Below the pieces are notes generated by a model. That model was given only the letters and a program-made list of their open reading frames with translations, searched no databases and was not told the DNA's origin. A stretch of 64,000 nucleotides of DNA, taken from assembly GCA_028291055.1 (NCBI GenBank), contig JAQGIP010000077.1, positions 62,001-126,000 of the forward strand, written 5' to 3'. The position numbers and the translations under genes are program-made. Origin of the DNA: Caulobacter sp. GTDB lineage: Bacteria > Pseudomonadota > Alphaproteobacteria > Caulobacterales > Caulobacteraceae. Shown piece after piece: positions 18,897 through 32,128 of the stretch; the first letter of the stretch is position 1; every line of letters starts with the position of its first letter.

Positions 18897-20306
18897 GTGC
18901 GTAAGCATCTCCTGATCGGCATTTCGGCTTTCGTGCTCGGCGCGGGGACCATGGCCTATGTGAACCAGGCGGCCCACGCCACCGGGGGTCCGGCCAACGC
19001 CAAGACCTACCATATGCTCGAGCTGTTCGCCGACGTGCTGGACACGGTGGACAAGCAGTATGTCACCCCGGTCGACGACAAGAAGCTGATCGAGTCGGCG
19101 CTGGACGGCATGCTGACCTCGCTGGATCCCCACTCGGGCTATCTGGCCCCCGACGCCTTCGCCGACATGCAGGACCAGACGCGCGGCGAGTACGGCGGTC
19201 TGGGCATCGAGATCACCTCGGAAGACGGCGTGATCAAGGTGGTCTCCCCCATCGACGGCGGCCCCGCGGGCCGCGCCGGCGTGCAGCCGGGCGACTACAT
19301 CACCGCCGTCAACGGCCAGTCGATCCTGGGCCTGTCGGTCAATGACGCGGTCAAGCATATGCGCGGCGAGCCGGGCGAGGCGGTGACCATCACCATCGCG
19401 CGCGAAAAGACCGACGCGTTCGACGTCAAGCTGATCCGCGAGATCATCCGGCCCAAGTCGGTGGTGGCCCGCATGGAGGGCGACTACGGCTACGTGCGCC
19501 TGTCGGGCTTCAACGAGAAGGCCACCGACGAAGTGGCCGCGGCCATCAAGGATCTGAAGGCCAAGAACCCCACCATGAAGGGGCTGATCTTCGACCTGCG
19601 CAACAACCCCGGCGGCCTGCTCGACCAGGCCGTGGGCGTCTCCGACCTGTTCCTCGAAGGCGGCGAGGTTGTCAGCCAGCGCGGCCGCGATCCGCGCGAC
19701 ATCGAACGCTACAACGCCCGTCCCGGCGACGTGACCGGCGGCCTGCCCATCGTGGTGCTGGTCAACTCGGGTACGGCCTCGGCCGCCGAGATCGTCTCCG
19801 GCGCGCTGCAGGACCATCACCGCGCCGCCATCGTCGGCATCACCAGCTTCGGCAAGGGGTCGGTGCAGACGGTGATCCCGCTGCGCAACGGCGAGGACGG
19901 GGCGCTGAAGCTGACCACGGCGCGCTACTTCACGCCTTCGGGCCGCTCCATCCAGAAGACCGGCATCGAGCCGGATCTCGAGGTGGCCTCGAGCCGCGAG
20001 CAGGCGGAAGCCATCGCCAACCGCAGCTTCCAGTTCAGCGAAGCCAGCTTCTCCAACGCGCTCAGCGCGGACGAGGGCAAGACGCGGGTGGGCGCCCACA
20101 CGCCCGCCGAAGCCCCGCCGGAAGGCTTCGACGTCAAGAAGGACTTCCAGCTGCAACGCGGCCTGGACGTGCTGAAATACGGCTCCGTCGCCGCCACGCC
20201 GAAGCTGCCCGTGGTGCAGCCCACCGCCAAGGTGGCCGAGATCGTCGGCCAGAAGGGCCCCAAGGCGATCACGCCCCCGTCCATCGACAAGAAGATCAGG
20301 AAGTAG
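18897..20306 (+). CDS. ctpA: C-terminal processing protease, S41 family
   Basis: A 469-residue exported serine protease. Signal segment at the N-terminus, PDZ domain around 95-180 (GGLGIEITSEDGVIKVVSPIDG), and the S41 catalytic region: Ser in NSGTASAAEIVSGAL and Lys in TSFGKGSVQT. These proteases trim periplasmic proteins, and Ctp-type partners act on cell-wall enzymes. The start is GTG at 18897 with AAGGAG ten bases upstream. It lies between the EnvC-like factor and the YibQ-type deacetylase. Confidence 0.95.
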   Translation: MRKHLLIGISAFVLGAGTMAYVNQAAHATGGPANAKTYHMLELFADVLDTVDKQYVTPVDDKKLIESALDGMLTSLDPHSGYLAPDAFADMQDQTRGEYGGLGIEITSEDGVIKVVSPIDGGPAGRAGVQPGDYITAVNGQSILGLSVNDAVKHMRGEPGEAVTITIAREKTDAFDVKLIREIIRPKSVVARMEGDYGYVRLSGFNEKATDEVAAAIKDLKAKNPTMKGLIFDLRNNPGGLLDQAVGVSDLFLEGGEVVSQRGRDPRDIERYNARPGDVTGGLPIVVLVNSGTASAAEIVSGALQDHHRAAIVGITSFGKGSVQTVIPLRNGEDGALKLTTARYFTPSGRSIQKTGIEPDLEVASSREQAEAIANRSFQFSEASFSNALSADEGKTRVGAHTPAEAPPEGFDVKKDFQLQRGLDVLKYGSVAATPKLPVVQPTAKVAEIVGQKGPKAITPPSIDKKIRK

Positions 20307-20403
20307 GCCTCAAGCCCTTCCGCGGCCTGCGCGTGGAGGGGCGGCCTTTTCCGTTCGTTAACCATAATCAGCCCATCGTGGCGTGGTCTCACAAAGCCGC
20401 GCC

Positions 20404-21594
20404 ATGTTCTCGAAAAAGCCGCCTCCCAAGCCCGCTCCGCCGCCGCAGCCCGGCCTGCTCGACCGCGCGCGCGCGGGCGTCATGGTGGCCGTGGCCAATC
20501 CGGTCCTGAGCGCCAGCGGCGCGGCCTTCCTGTTCCTGGCCACCCTGGCCGCCCTGATCTTCATGACCGGCGATCCCAAGGCCGGCACGCCCGTGGTGCG
20601 GCTGAACCTGATGCAGGTGGCCGCCGGCCCCGGCTCGCCCCCCGGCTGGCGCGACGCCCTGGCCCCCGAGGTCGCCGGCGAGGCGCCCCTGGCCCCCGAT
20701 ACCTATGCCCTGTCGGAAACCGACGGCGGCGGCGACCCCACCGGCGAGGCGGTGATCACCCTTCCCGGCGGCGGCCACTACGACAACAGCCCGGCCATCA
20801 CCACGGTCGCGCTCGCCCAGGCGCCGATCGCGGGATTCACCGCGCCGGGCCCCGGCGGGCCGCTGCCCATCATCGCCGCCGACGGCCGCACGCCCGCCCA
20901 GGCCTATGCCCGGCCCTTCACCAGCAACGGCAAACCCAAGGTGGCGCTGATCATCGGCGGGCTGGGGCTGAACGCCCAGGCCACCCGCGCGGCGATCGAG
21001 AGCCTTCCGGCCGACGTGACCCTGTCCTTCGTGCCCTACGCCGAGGGTCTGCAGGGCTGGATCGACCTGGCCCGGGCCGCCGGCCATGAGGTGCTGCTGG
21101 AAGCGCCGATGGAGCCGCTCGACTATCCTAACAACGATCCCGGCCCCTACACCCTGATGGCCGACGCCGCGCCGACCGAGACCACGCGCAAGCTGGAGTG
21201 GCTGCTGTCGCGCTGCACCGGCTATTTCGGGGTGACCAACTATCTCGGCTCCAAGTTCGTGGCCTCGGCCCCGGCGATGAGCAACTTCGCCCTGGCGCTG
21301 AAGCTTCGGGGCCTGGCCTTTATCGACGACGGCTCCGCGGCGCGCCAGCGCGCCGGCTTCGCGCCGGGCCTCAACCGCGCCTCGGCCGAACGGATCATCG
21401 ACGAGGCCCTGTCGGCCGACACCATCCAGGCCCAGTTGGCCCAGCTCGAAGCCGGCGCCATGCAGCGCGGCCAGGCGCTGGGCTCGGGCTTCGCCTATCC
21501 GGTGACCATCGAGGTCGCCGCCCGCTGGGCCCAGGGGCTGGCGGCGCGGGGCTATCAGCTGGCCCCCGCCTCGGCCTTGATGAGGCGCGGGTGA
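20404..21594 (+). CDS. divergent polysaccharide deacetylase (YibQ/COG2861)
   Basis: A 396-residue protein with one N-terminal membrane anchor (about 35-55), a Pro/Ala-rich linker, and a C-terminal divergent polysaccharide deacetylase domain beginning at VALIIGGLGLNAQATRAAIESLP, with EAPMEPLDYPNNDPGPYTL and GFAPGLNR. In this family the metal ligands of true deacetylases are only partly kept, so activity is uncertain. It is cotranscribed with the EnvC-like and ctpA genes and its stop overlaps the rppH start (GTGA). GTG at 20383 is an alternative start. Confidence 0.9.
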   Translation: MFSKKPPPKPAPPPQPGLLDRARAGVMVAVANPVLSASGAAFLFLATLAALIFMTGDPKAGTPVVRLNLMQVAAGPGSPPGWRDALAPEVAGEAPLAPDTYALSETDGGGDPTGEAVITLPGGGHYDNSPAITTVALAQAPIAGFTAPGPGGPLPIIAADGRTPAQAYARPFTSNGKPKVALIIGGLGLNAQATRAAIESLPADVTLSFVPYAEGLQGWIDLARAAGHEVLLEAPMEPLDYPNNDPGPYTLMADAAPTETTRKLEWLLSRCTGYFGVTNYLGSKFVASAPAMSNFALALKLRGLAFIDDGSAARQRAGFAPGLNRASAERIIDEALSADTIQAQLAQLEAGAMQRGQALGSGFAYPVTIEVAARWAQGLAARGYQLAPASALMRRG

Positions 21595-22097
21595 CTGAGG
21601 CGCCCAAGGAAGGGCCGGACCTGGCGCGCTACCGTCCCAACGTCGGGGTCGTTCTCTTCCACCCCACCGACAACCGCGTCTGGCAGGGCCGGCGCGTGAT
21701 CACCCCGCCGCCCTTCAACTGGCAGTTCCCGCAGGGGGGCGTCGACGACGGCGAGGACCTTTACGCCGCCGCGCTGCGCGAGCTGGAGGAGGAGACCGGC
21801 GTGCGTTCGGTGACCTTCCTGGCCCGCACCGAGGGCTGGATCACCTATGACTTCCCGGCCGACCACATGGGCTCGAAGGTGGCTCAAGGCTGGCTCGGCC
21901 AGCGCCAGGCCTGGTTCGCCCTGCGCTTCACCGGCGACGAGGCCGAAGTGCGCCTGGATGCGCATCATCAGATCGAGTTCGACGCCTGGCGGTGGGGAAT
22001 CCTCGACGAGGCGCCCCAACAGGTCATACCCTTCAAGCGCGGCGCCTACGAACAGGTGGTCGCGGCCTTCCGCCCTCTCGCGGAGCAACTGAGATAG
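21591..22097 (+). CDS. rppH: RNA pyrophosphohydrolase
   Basis: A 168-residue Nudix hydrolase. It starts with YRPNVGVVLFHPTDNRVWQGRR and has the Nudix box from GGVDDGEDLYAAALRELEEETG. The N-terminal pattern is that of RppH, which removes pyrophosphate from 5'-triphosphate RNA and opens it to decay. The GTG start overlaps the previous stop by the GTGA arrangement, so translation is probably coupled. Confidence 0.95.
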   Translation: MTEAPKEGPDLARYRPNVGVVLFHPTDNRVWQGRRVITPPPFNWQFPQGGVDDGEDLYAAALRELEEETGVRSVTFLARTEGWITYDFPADHMGSKVAQGWLGQRQAWFALRFTGDEAEVRLDAHHQIEFDAWRWGILDEAPQQVIPFKRGAYEQVVAAFRPLAEQLR

Positions 22098-22105
22098 GAC
22101 ATTCC

Positions 22106-23602
22106 ATGGCCGGCGCGATTCTGATGATCCACGGCATCGGCGGCACGGGCGCCGCCTTCGACCGCCTGGCCCCCGCCTTCCGCGCGCAGGGCTGGCGGGT
22201 GGAGACGCCCACCTTCCGCCCCGACAAGCGCACCGCCGAGAACCCGCCGGCCGACCTGCCGACCCTGACCCTGGCCGACTACATCGCCGCCTGCGCCGAG
22301 ATCGCGCGCAAGCTGGAAGCCGAGACGGGCGTCGCGCCGGTGCTGCTGGGCCACTCCCTGGGCGGTCTGGTGGTGCAGAAGCTGGCCGAGCAGGGGCTGG
22401 GCCGCGCCGCCATCCTGGTCACCCCCGCCTCGCCCGCCGACATCATGGGCAAGCCCTCGCTGACCCAGGCCATCACCTTCGGCAATATCCTGATGGCCTC
22501 CAAGCCGGAGACCAAGTCGCACAAGATCTGGAGGTTCGGCTTCTCCTACGGGGTGCTGAACCAGGTGCCCCGGGCGCGCCACGCCAAGATCTTCGCCACC
22601 ACCGTCTATGAGTCGGGCCGCATCTATGAAGCGGTGGCCTGGCCCCACAAGGACCCGACGAAGTCGTCCCACGTGGACGAGAGCAAGATCTCCATCCCCA
22701 TGCTGATCATCGGCGCGGGGCGCGACCGCGCGGTGCCGCCGGAAGGCGTGCGGCAGGTCTATGCCAAATACGCCAAGATCGGCGCCGACCACGTGGAATA
22801 CGCCGAAAACGCCCACTGGATCGTCGACGAACCCGGCACCGACCAGGTGATCAGCGACATCGCCAAATGGCTGGAGGGCAAGGGCGTCGCGCCGGCCGCT
22901 TCCCTGGCCAAAGCCGCCGCGCCCGCCAAGGCCAAGCCCGCCGCCAAGCCGGTGATGAAGGCCCCTGCTCCCAAGGCTGCTGTGGCCAAGGCGCCCGCCG
23001 CGAAAGCTGCCGCTCCGGCGAAGGCGGCTGCTCCGGCCAAGGCCGCTTCCGTGGCCGCGCCCAAGGCGGCCCCCGACAAGACCGTCGCAAAAGCCGCCCC
23101 CGCCGCGAAGGCGCCCGTCAAGGCAGCGGCGCCCAAGGCCAAACCCGCCGCCGCACCGAAGCCCGCGCCGATTGCAGCCAAGGCTGCTGTCCCCAAGGCA
23201 AAGCCCGCTGTGACGCCCAAGGCCAAGGCTCCGGTGAAAGCCGCACCGGCCAAGGCCCCGCCGGCGCCTAAGCCCTTGGCGAAAGCCGCGCCCGTCGCCA
23301 AGGCGCCCGTGGCAAAGGCCCCCGCCAAGGCCCCCACCCCCAAGGTCAAGGTCGCGGAGGCCAAGCCCGTCGCCGTGAAGCCCGCTGCCGCAACCAAGGC
23401 TCCCGTGAAGGCGGTCCCGTCGAAAGCGGCTCCCGCGAAAGCCGCGCCGGCCAAGGCCGCCAAGCCAGTCGCCAAAGCCGCGGCCGCGCCAAAGCCCGCG
23501 CCAAAGGCGGCCACCGCGGCGCCGGCCAAGGCGAAAGCGCCGGCCAAGCCTGCCGCCAAGGCAAAGGCGCCCGCCAAGACGCCGCCTAAGGCGAGCGCAT
23601 AG
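22106..23602 (+). CDS. alpha/beta hydrolase with a 240-residue Ala/Lys/Pro tail
   Basis: Residues 1 to about 260 form an alpha/beta hydrolase: MIHGIGGTG (oxyanion side), GHSLGGLVVQ (nucleophile Ser elbow), Asp near RDRAVPPEG and His in ENAHW. From about 265 to 498 the protein is almost only Ala, Lys and Pro with some Val (repeated [10 protein letters not shown]-like units), like histone H1 or bacterial AlgP/Hc1 tails. The tail is basic and disordered and may bind nucleic acid or polyphosphate. The gene follows rppH by 8 bp. Substrate unknown. Confidence 0.85.
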   Translation: MAGAILMIHGIGGTGAAFDRLAPAFRAQGWRVETPTFRPDKRTAENPPADLPTLTLADYIAACAEIARKLEAETGVAPVLLGHSLGGLVVQKLAEQGLGRAAILVTPASPADIMGKPSLTQAITFGNILMASKPETKSHKIWRFGFSYGVLNQVPRARHAKIFATTVYESGRIYEAVAWPHKDPTKSSHVDESKISIPMLIIGAGRDRAVPPEGVRQVYAKYAKIGADHVEYAENAHWIVDEPGTDQVISDIAKWLEGKGVAPAASLAKAAAPAKAKPAAKPVMKAPAPKAAVAKAPAAKAAAPAKAAAPAKAASVAAPKAAPDKTVAKAAPAAKAPVKAAAPKAKPAAAPKPAPIAAKAAVPKAKPAVTPKAKAPVKAAPAKAPPAPKPLAKAAPVAKAPVAKAPAKAPTPKVKVAEAKPVAVKPAAATKAPVKAVPSKAAPAKAAPAKAAKPVAKAAAAPKPAPKAATAAPAKAKAPAKPAAKAKAPAKTPPKASA

Positions 23603-23723
23603 GCCGCACCCCGCATAGGGGGCGAAAGACCTCGCTCGTTAAGCTGTCGCGTGTAACAGTCGTTTGAACGAAGCAGTGCGCATCGCGTTCTGCTCGCCTG
23701 TATCGTCGAGAGAAGGAAATCGC

Positions 23724-24488
23724 ATGCCGGCTCCGGTCGTCATGGTGCACGGCGCCTTTTGCGGCGGCTGGGTCTTCGAGCGGTTCCGCCAACCCTTCGA
23801 AGCGGCCGGCCATGAGGTGCTCGCCCCCGATCTGAAAGGCCATGCGCCGGGCTCGTCCCGTGGCGCGGCGGCCGGCGTCTCCATGAGCGACTACGCGCGC
23901 CAGATCTCCGACCTCTGCAACGCCTGCGACGAGCCCCCCATCCTGATCGGCCATTCGATCGGCGGCCTGGTGGCCCAGATGGCCGCCCAGCGCGCCAAGC
24001 TGTCGGGTCTGATCCTACTGGCCCCCTCCGCCCCCTGGGGCGTGGCGGGCGGCAGCATGGAGGAGGCGGCCTCGGCGGTCAGCCTCTATGCCCTGGGCGC
24101 CTATTGGATGCAGGCCATCGAGCCCGACTATTCCCTGGCCCGGCTCTACAGCCTGGACCGCATGGAGCCCGACGACCGCACGGCGGTGTATGAGCGCATG
24201 GTTCCTGAAAGCGGCCTGGCCATGTGGCAGACGCTGAACTGGTGGCTGGACCCCTTCATGACCACCTCGGTGACGCCGGCCTCGATCCGGGCGCCGGTGC
24301 TGGCCCTGGCCGGCGGCAAGGACCTGATCCATCCGGCGGCGACGGTGCGCCAGACGGCGGCGCGGCTGGGCGCGGAATTCCGGCTGATGCCGCAGATGAG
24401 CCACTGGATCCCGGGCGAGCCCGGCTGGGACGAAGCCGCCGAGGTCTGCCTCAGCTGGCTGGCGGCGGATCGCCGGGCGGTCGCTTAA
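23724..24488 (+). CDS. alpha/beta hydrolase
   Basis: A 254-residue alpha/beta hydrolase with VMVHGAFCGGW at the N-terminus, nucleophile elbow GHSIGGLVAQ, a catalytic Asp near LALAGGKDLIHP and a C-terminal His in MSHW. It is paralogous in fold to the preceding gene but lacks the tail. The ATG at 23724 has AGAAGGAAA upstream and directly opens the domain. Esterase or lipase-like activity is likely; substrate unknown. Its 3' end overlaps the opposite-strand membrane gene by 38 bp. Confidence 0.88.
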   Translation: MPAPVVMVHGAFCGGWVFERFRQPFEAAGHEVLAPDLKGHAPGSSRGAAAGVSMSDYARQISDLCNACDEPPILIGHSIGGLVAQMAAQRAKLSGLILLAPSAPWGVAGGSMEEAASAVSLYALGAYWMQAIEPDYSLARLYSLDRMEPDDRTAVYERMVPESGLAMWQTLNWWLDPFMTTSVTPASIRAPVLALAGGKDLIHPAATVRQTAARLGAEFRLMPQMSHWIPGEPGWDEAAEVCLSWLAADRRAVA

Positions 24489-24738
24489 ACACTAGACGGA
24501 TCATGCCGAGCAGGGCGACGAGCGCCCATGAGCCTTCCATCAGGAAGGACGCCATATTGAATTTTTCGGACAGCGACAGCAGGATCAGGCCGGCGCCGAC
24601 GAAGTTGGCGGCCAGCGCCCACAACCCGTCGGCTTTGAGCCCGCCCAGGATGGTCGCGCCATAGGCCACCAGGATCATCAGCACGCCGACGACGCCCAGG
24701 GCGTCGAACAGGCTGACCGATCTGAACAGATCGGCCAT
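24451..24738 (-). CDS. small CBU_0592-like membrane protein
   Basis: A 95-residue protein with three hydrophobic helices (about 10-30, 35-53, 62-80): ALGVVGVLMILVAYGATILG, then LWALAANFVGAGLILLSLSEKF and a third ending LVALLGMIRLVF. The pattern fits the CBU_0592-type small membrane family of unknown function. The ATG at 24738 follows GGAGA; a TTG at 24756 would add six residues. It converges with and overlaps the hydrolase gene. Confidence 0.75.
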   Translation of the reverse strand: MADLFRSVSLFDALGVVGVLMILVAYGATILGGLKADGLWALAANFVGAGLILLSLSEKFNMASFLMEGSWALVALLGMIRLVFKRPPGDPPPAS

Positions 24739-24800
24739 CGCGCGGTCTCCTGACAATCGGGAAGTGTTCGCCGGACCGGCAGCCGGTCGGGCGAAAGCTA

Positions 24801-24860
24801 AAGCGCTTTCCGGCGAAGTGGAATCCGGTTCGCCGCCGAAAAGCGCGACAGAGCAAAAGG
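24801..24860. repeat. palindromic element of alphaproteobacterial type
   Basis: Contains aagcgctttccggcgaagtg and a facing ggttcgccgccgaaaagcgc. Similar gcgctttcc...aaagcgc mosaics are scattered in alphaproteobacterial genomes. Together with the next terminator it fills the gap between the two small envelope genes. Confidence 0.6.
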
Positions 24861-24894
24861 CTTGAGCGCCGCTCCGCTCGGAGCGGCGCTCAAG
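24861..24894 (-). terminator. strong hairpin downstream of the proline-rich secreted protein gene
   Basis: A perfect inverted repeat of about 16 bp (cttgagcgccgctccg facing ggagcggcgctcaag) directly follows the stop at 24898 on the minus strand. On that strand it is followed by ccttttgc, a weak U-tract, so it is likely a terminator. Confidence 0.7.
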
Positions 24895-24897
24895 ATG

Positions 24898-25647
24898 TTA
24901 GCCGCCGTTGCGGATCTGGAAGCGCAGGCTGGCGCGGTCGCCGACCTTGGAGACCGGCGAGCCGTCGGACTTCTTTTCGCCGACGAAGACGAGGCCCGTC
25001 GATCCACCGTTCTCGCCGACGTGCTCCCAGGAGATGGTCCGGCGCAGCAGGTCGGTGTTGTACTCGTCGTTGCGGTACAGGTGCATGAAGGGTTCGTGCA
25101 GATAGGTCCAGGCGGTGAGCCCGTCGATGATCGTCTGGGCGCCGCCGGTGGCGTAGTCCAGCGTCAGGGTGCAGACGGTGGGGTTGGCGACCGAATAGAA
25201 GTCGACGGTGATCGAATAGGGTTTGGCGCCCAGGACCTTGGTCCAGCCGAGCTTGCCCTTCTTGAAGCCGTTGGCCTTGGCCAGGGCGTCGACGTTGCCA
25301 CCCTTCACGCCAGGCTCGCAGATGGTCTGCAGGACCTGGATGACTTCATAGCCGTCGCCCGAGGTGGGCAGGACGGGGGTCGGCGGCGGAGGCGGTTCGG
25401 CCGGGGCGGCGGGCTGGGCCGTCGCGTCCGTGGGCGCGGCGGCTGGCGCCTGCGTCGGATCGCTCGGCGCGGCGGTCGCCGGAGCGGCGGGAGCCGCCTG
25501 CGGAGCCGGGGCGGCCGGAGCCGCGGGGGCCTCGGTGGATGCCGGGGGCGGAGGCGGCGGCGGAGGCGCGGCTTCCTGGGCGGTGGCATTGGCCACGAAA
25601 CCGGTGAGCCCGGCGGCGGCGATCAGGCTGGCAAGTTGGAGGCGCAT
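24898..25647 (-). CDS. secreted protein with Pro/Ala-rich linker, unknown function
   Basis: A 249-residue protein: signal peptide (1-23, ending NATAQ), a low-complexity Pro/Ala linker (about 25-95), then a globular part of about 150 residues with two cysteines (TICEPGV and PTVCTLTLDY) that could form a disulfide. The globular part has the look of NMCC_0638-type exported proteins, but I cannot assign a function. It is divergent from nothing close; atpC lies upstream on the same strand. Confidence 0.7.
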   Translation of the reverse strand: MRLQLASLIAAAGLTGFVANATAQEAAPPPPPPPPASTEAPAAPAAPAPQAAPAAPATAAPSDPTQAPAAAPTDATAQPAAPAEPPPPPTPVLPTSGDGYEVIQVLQTICEPGVKGGNVDALAKANGFKKGKLGWTKVLGAKPYSITVDFYSVANPTVCTLTLDYATGGAQTIIDGLTAWTYLHEPFMHLYRNDEYNTDLLRRTISWEHVGENGGSTGLVFVGEKKSDGSPVSKVGDRASLRFQIRNGG

Positions 25648-25759
25648 GGCGTCTCTGCAATCCCTTGTCTCTAGATGACGGTCCCTATCAAAGACCGCCG
25701 GATGTTCCCTCGCAACCCTTCTAGCGAAGGTTTGCGGCCAGCGTTAGACCCTGCACGTA

Positions 25760-26023
25760 TCAGGCGGCTTCTACCGCATGCTCCGCGAGAATCGTCAGGC
25801 CTTCGGGGCTGACGTCGGCGAACCCGCCCTGGATGTCGAAGGCGCGCTTGACGCCCCCGTCGATCACCGTGACACGCCCGGTCTTTAGGGCGGTCATGAA
25901 GGGCGCATGGCCGGCGAGCACGCCGAAATCACCTTCCGCGCCGGGCGCGTCGACCTGGTCGACCAGGCCGGAGAAGAGTTCGCGCTCAGGGGCGACCAGG
26001 GAAAAATGCAACTTTTCGGCCAT
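25760..26023 (-). CDS. atpC: F1-ATPase epsilon subunit, short form
   Basis: An 87-residue epsilon subunit consisting only of the N-terminal beta-sandwich (LHFSLVAPERELFSG, GDFGVLAGHAPFMTALKTG, FADVSPEGLTILAEHA). The C-terminal two-helix arm that inhibits ATP hydrolysis in E. coli, normally residues 90-135, is absent. It is the last gene of atpHAGDC, 9 bp after atpD. Confidence 0.95.
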   Translation of the reverse strand: MAEKLHFSLVAPERELFSGLVDQVDAPGAEGDFGVLAGHAPFMTALKTGRVTVIDGGVKRAFDIQGGFADVSPEGLTILAEHAVEAA

Positions 26024-26032
26024 GATCCGACC

Positions 26033-28517
<2,485 letters not shown>

Positions 28518-28546
28518 GAGGTGCTCCCTTAGCTCTCTGGCCGGCC

Positions 28547-30641
<2,095 letters not shown>

Positions 30642-30905
30642 TCTGATGAGCCCGATGCGTTCGTTGTGATCACCGCTGAAGGGGGTCCCCATCCAACGGC
30701 TTAAAGGCCTGATAGCGCTTGAGAAAAGCACATGGGATTCAGAGGTGCGAAACACCCGTCGGCCCGAAGCCGCGCGCCTGATAGCACGGTCATTTCGCAG
30801 TCGCAACCAAAGGGGGCGGGCGTTTTGGCGCGGCGTCCGGGTTCCGCCGCGACAGGCGCCCCTGATGCGCCATCTTGATGAGCCGTGGCCGGAGCAGCCG
30901 CCGCA

Positions 30906-31080
30906 TTTTAACACCAAGAGCACCAAGGAGAGAGAGAAGCACACCAAGAGGCCGCGGATGAGCTTGGCCTGAGCGGAAGAGTTCAAAGGCCCGCTTCGCG
31001 GGCGGTCATTCTTGGCGCGGCGCGGCAGGAGCACGGCGCCTTGGTGTGCTTCTCTTCCCTTGGTGCTCTTGGTGTCAAAG
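30906..31080. repeat. inverted repeat of the accaagagcaccaagg family
   Basis: The arms tttaacaccaagagcacc (30908) and ggtgctcttggtgtcaaag (ending 31080) continue through gagagaagcacaccaag / cttggtgtgcttctc. Each arm is made of degenerate caccaag units. It fills most of the 480-bp gap upstream of atpH; the rest of the gap shows no gene. Architecture is like the 16761-16918 element, with a different unit. Confidence 0.85.
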
Positions 31081-31120
31081 GCTGCCGTGATGCCGGTTGA
31101 GGCCGCTCCAGCCTGACACC

Positions 31121-31399
31121 CTAAGCGCCGACCACCCGCAAAACCGCCGAGGCCGTAGCCGCCACCGCGCCGCCGTCCAGTTTTGCCAGGGCGCGCACGA
31201 AGACCAGGCTGCGGGTGGCGCGGTCGACTTCGGCGTCGAGGGACAGGGTCGCGCCCGGCGCGGCCGGGGCGGCGTAGTCGACGGCCAGCGAGGCCACCAG
31301 CATCGGGCGGCCGTCGTCGGCGGATTTCAGGAGGATGGCTTCCAGGGCGCCGGCCAGGGCGCCGGGGCGGTCGGCCAGGGTGATGGTCTCGGTGGTCAT
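31121..31399 (-). CDS. short hotdog-fold-like protein
   Basis: A 92-residue protein whose second half reads [25 protein letters not shown] with [14 protein letters not shown], the strand pattern of PaaI-type hotdog thioesterases. It lacks the usual first part of the fold (the helix and catalytic loop region is shorter than the 130-160 residues normal for the family), so it may be a reduced member. Start ATG at 31399. Function uncertain. Confidence 0.6.
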   Translation of the reverse strand: MTTETITLADRPGALAGALEAILLKSADDGRPMLVASLAVDYAAPAAPGATLSLDAEVDRATRSLVFVRALAKLDGGAVAATASAVLRVVGA

Positions 31400-31538
31400 G
31401 TGGGCCTTATGGCGACCGGAGCGGCCAGTAATAAAGAGGGGACAAGAAAAAGGGGCGGCGGGATGATCCGCCGCCCCAGTTCATGCTCGAGGAAACAAAC
31501 GGACGAGGGTAGGCGTCCGTCGGTCAGTCGGTCGCGGA

Positions 31539-31868
31539 TTAGCGCGCGGCCGTCATGGTCGAAGCGGCGACGCCATTGCACTTGGCAAGATCGGCGGCGC
31601 TCAGGGTCTTGTTGCCGGCGCCGAAGGTGGTCACGGGACCGACCTTCTTGACGACGGCCTTGCAGGCCAGGGTCGAGTTGGCGCGGGTTGGCGCTTCAGC
31701 GGCGAAGCAGGACGAGCCGGCGCAGTTGAAGATCGCGCCTTCGGCGACGATCGAGATGGTCTTGGTCACCGGCTGCGACAGGGTCGCGGAGACAGCGCCT
31801 TCAGCGAAGGCCGTGCCGGCGAAGGCGAAAGACAGAGCGGCGGCAGCCGCCAGGGTATGGAGCTTCAT
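31539..31868 (-). CDS. CC_3452-family small secreted protein
   Basis: A 109-residue exported protein: signal peptide ending at AFA (about residue 22), then a small domain with three cysteines (FNCAGSSCFA, ACKAVVKKVGPVTTFGAG, LAKCNG), which matches what I recall of the CC_3452 family of Caulobacterales and sphingomonads. Its role is unknown. The presence near the F1-ATPase operon parallels Caulobacter, where the family's namesake is close to atp genes. ATG at 31868 with GGAGGGCTCCC region upstream. Confidence 0.75.
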   Translation of the reverse strand: MKLHTLAAAAALSFAFAGTAFAEGAVSATLSQPVTKTISIVAEGAIFNCAGSSCFAAEAPTRANSTLACKAVVKKVGPVTTFGAGNKTLSAADLAKCNGVAASTMTAAR

Positions 31869-32128
31869 GGGAGCCCTCCAGCGTTTGGGGAGTGAAAACA
31901 AAGATCGAAAAGACTTGGATCGATTAAGCGTCTCGGTACTGGCCAGGACGCTCCGCTGGAGTGGCGCCGGTATCCCCACCGGCGCCGCGAAGTGAACTGA
32001 GCACTGCTTAGATATCGCCGATAACGTAAAACGCGCAAGCGCTATTTTGTGCGCGGCCGCCAGTTTTTTTGTCGCAGGGTCAAGCGCCACAGTTTTCCTG
32101 TGGCCGCGCCTCATGGCCGGCGCCGCGC

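Noticed and set aside
22867-23602. short direct repeats, possible CRISPR-like array
   Set aside because: They are Ala/Lys/Pro codon repeats inside an open frame, without equal spacers.
23655-23672. tcgtttgaacga palindrome before the second hydrolase gene
   Set aside because: The arms are only five bases and no known operator type fits; it is likely by chance.
25711-25735. hairpin cgcaaccctt/aaggtttgcg after atpC as a terminator
   Set aside because: There is a mismatch in the stem and no U-tract on the minus strand; the evidence is too weak.
32084-32106. short hairpin gccacag/ctgtggc as terminator
   Set aside because: A 7-bp stem with no U-run directly after it on either strand.
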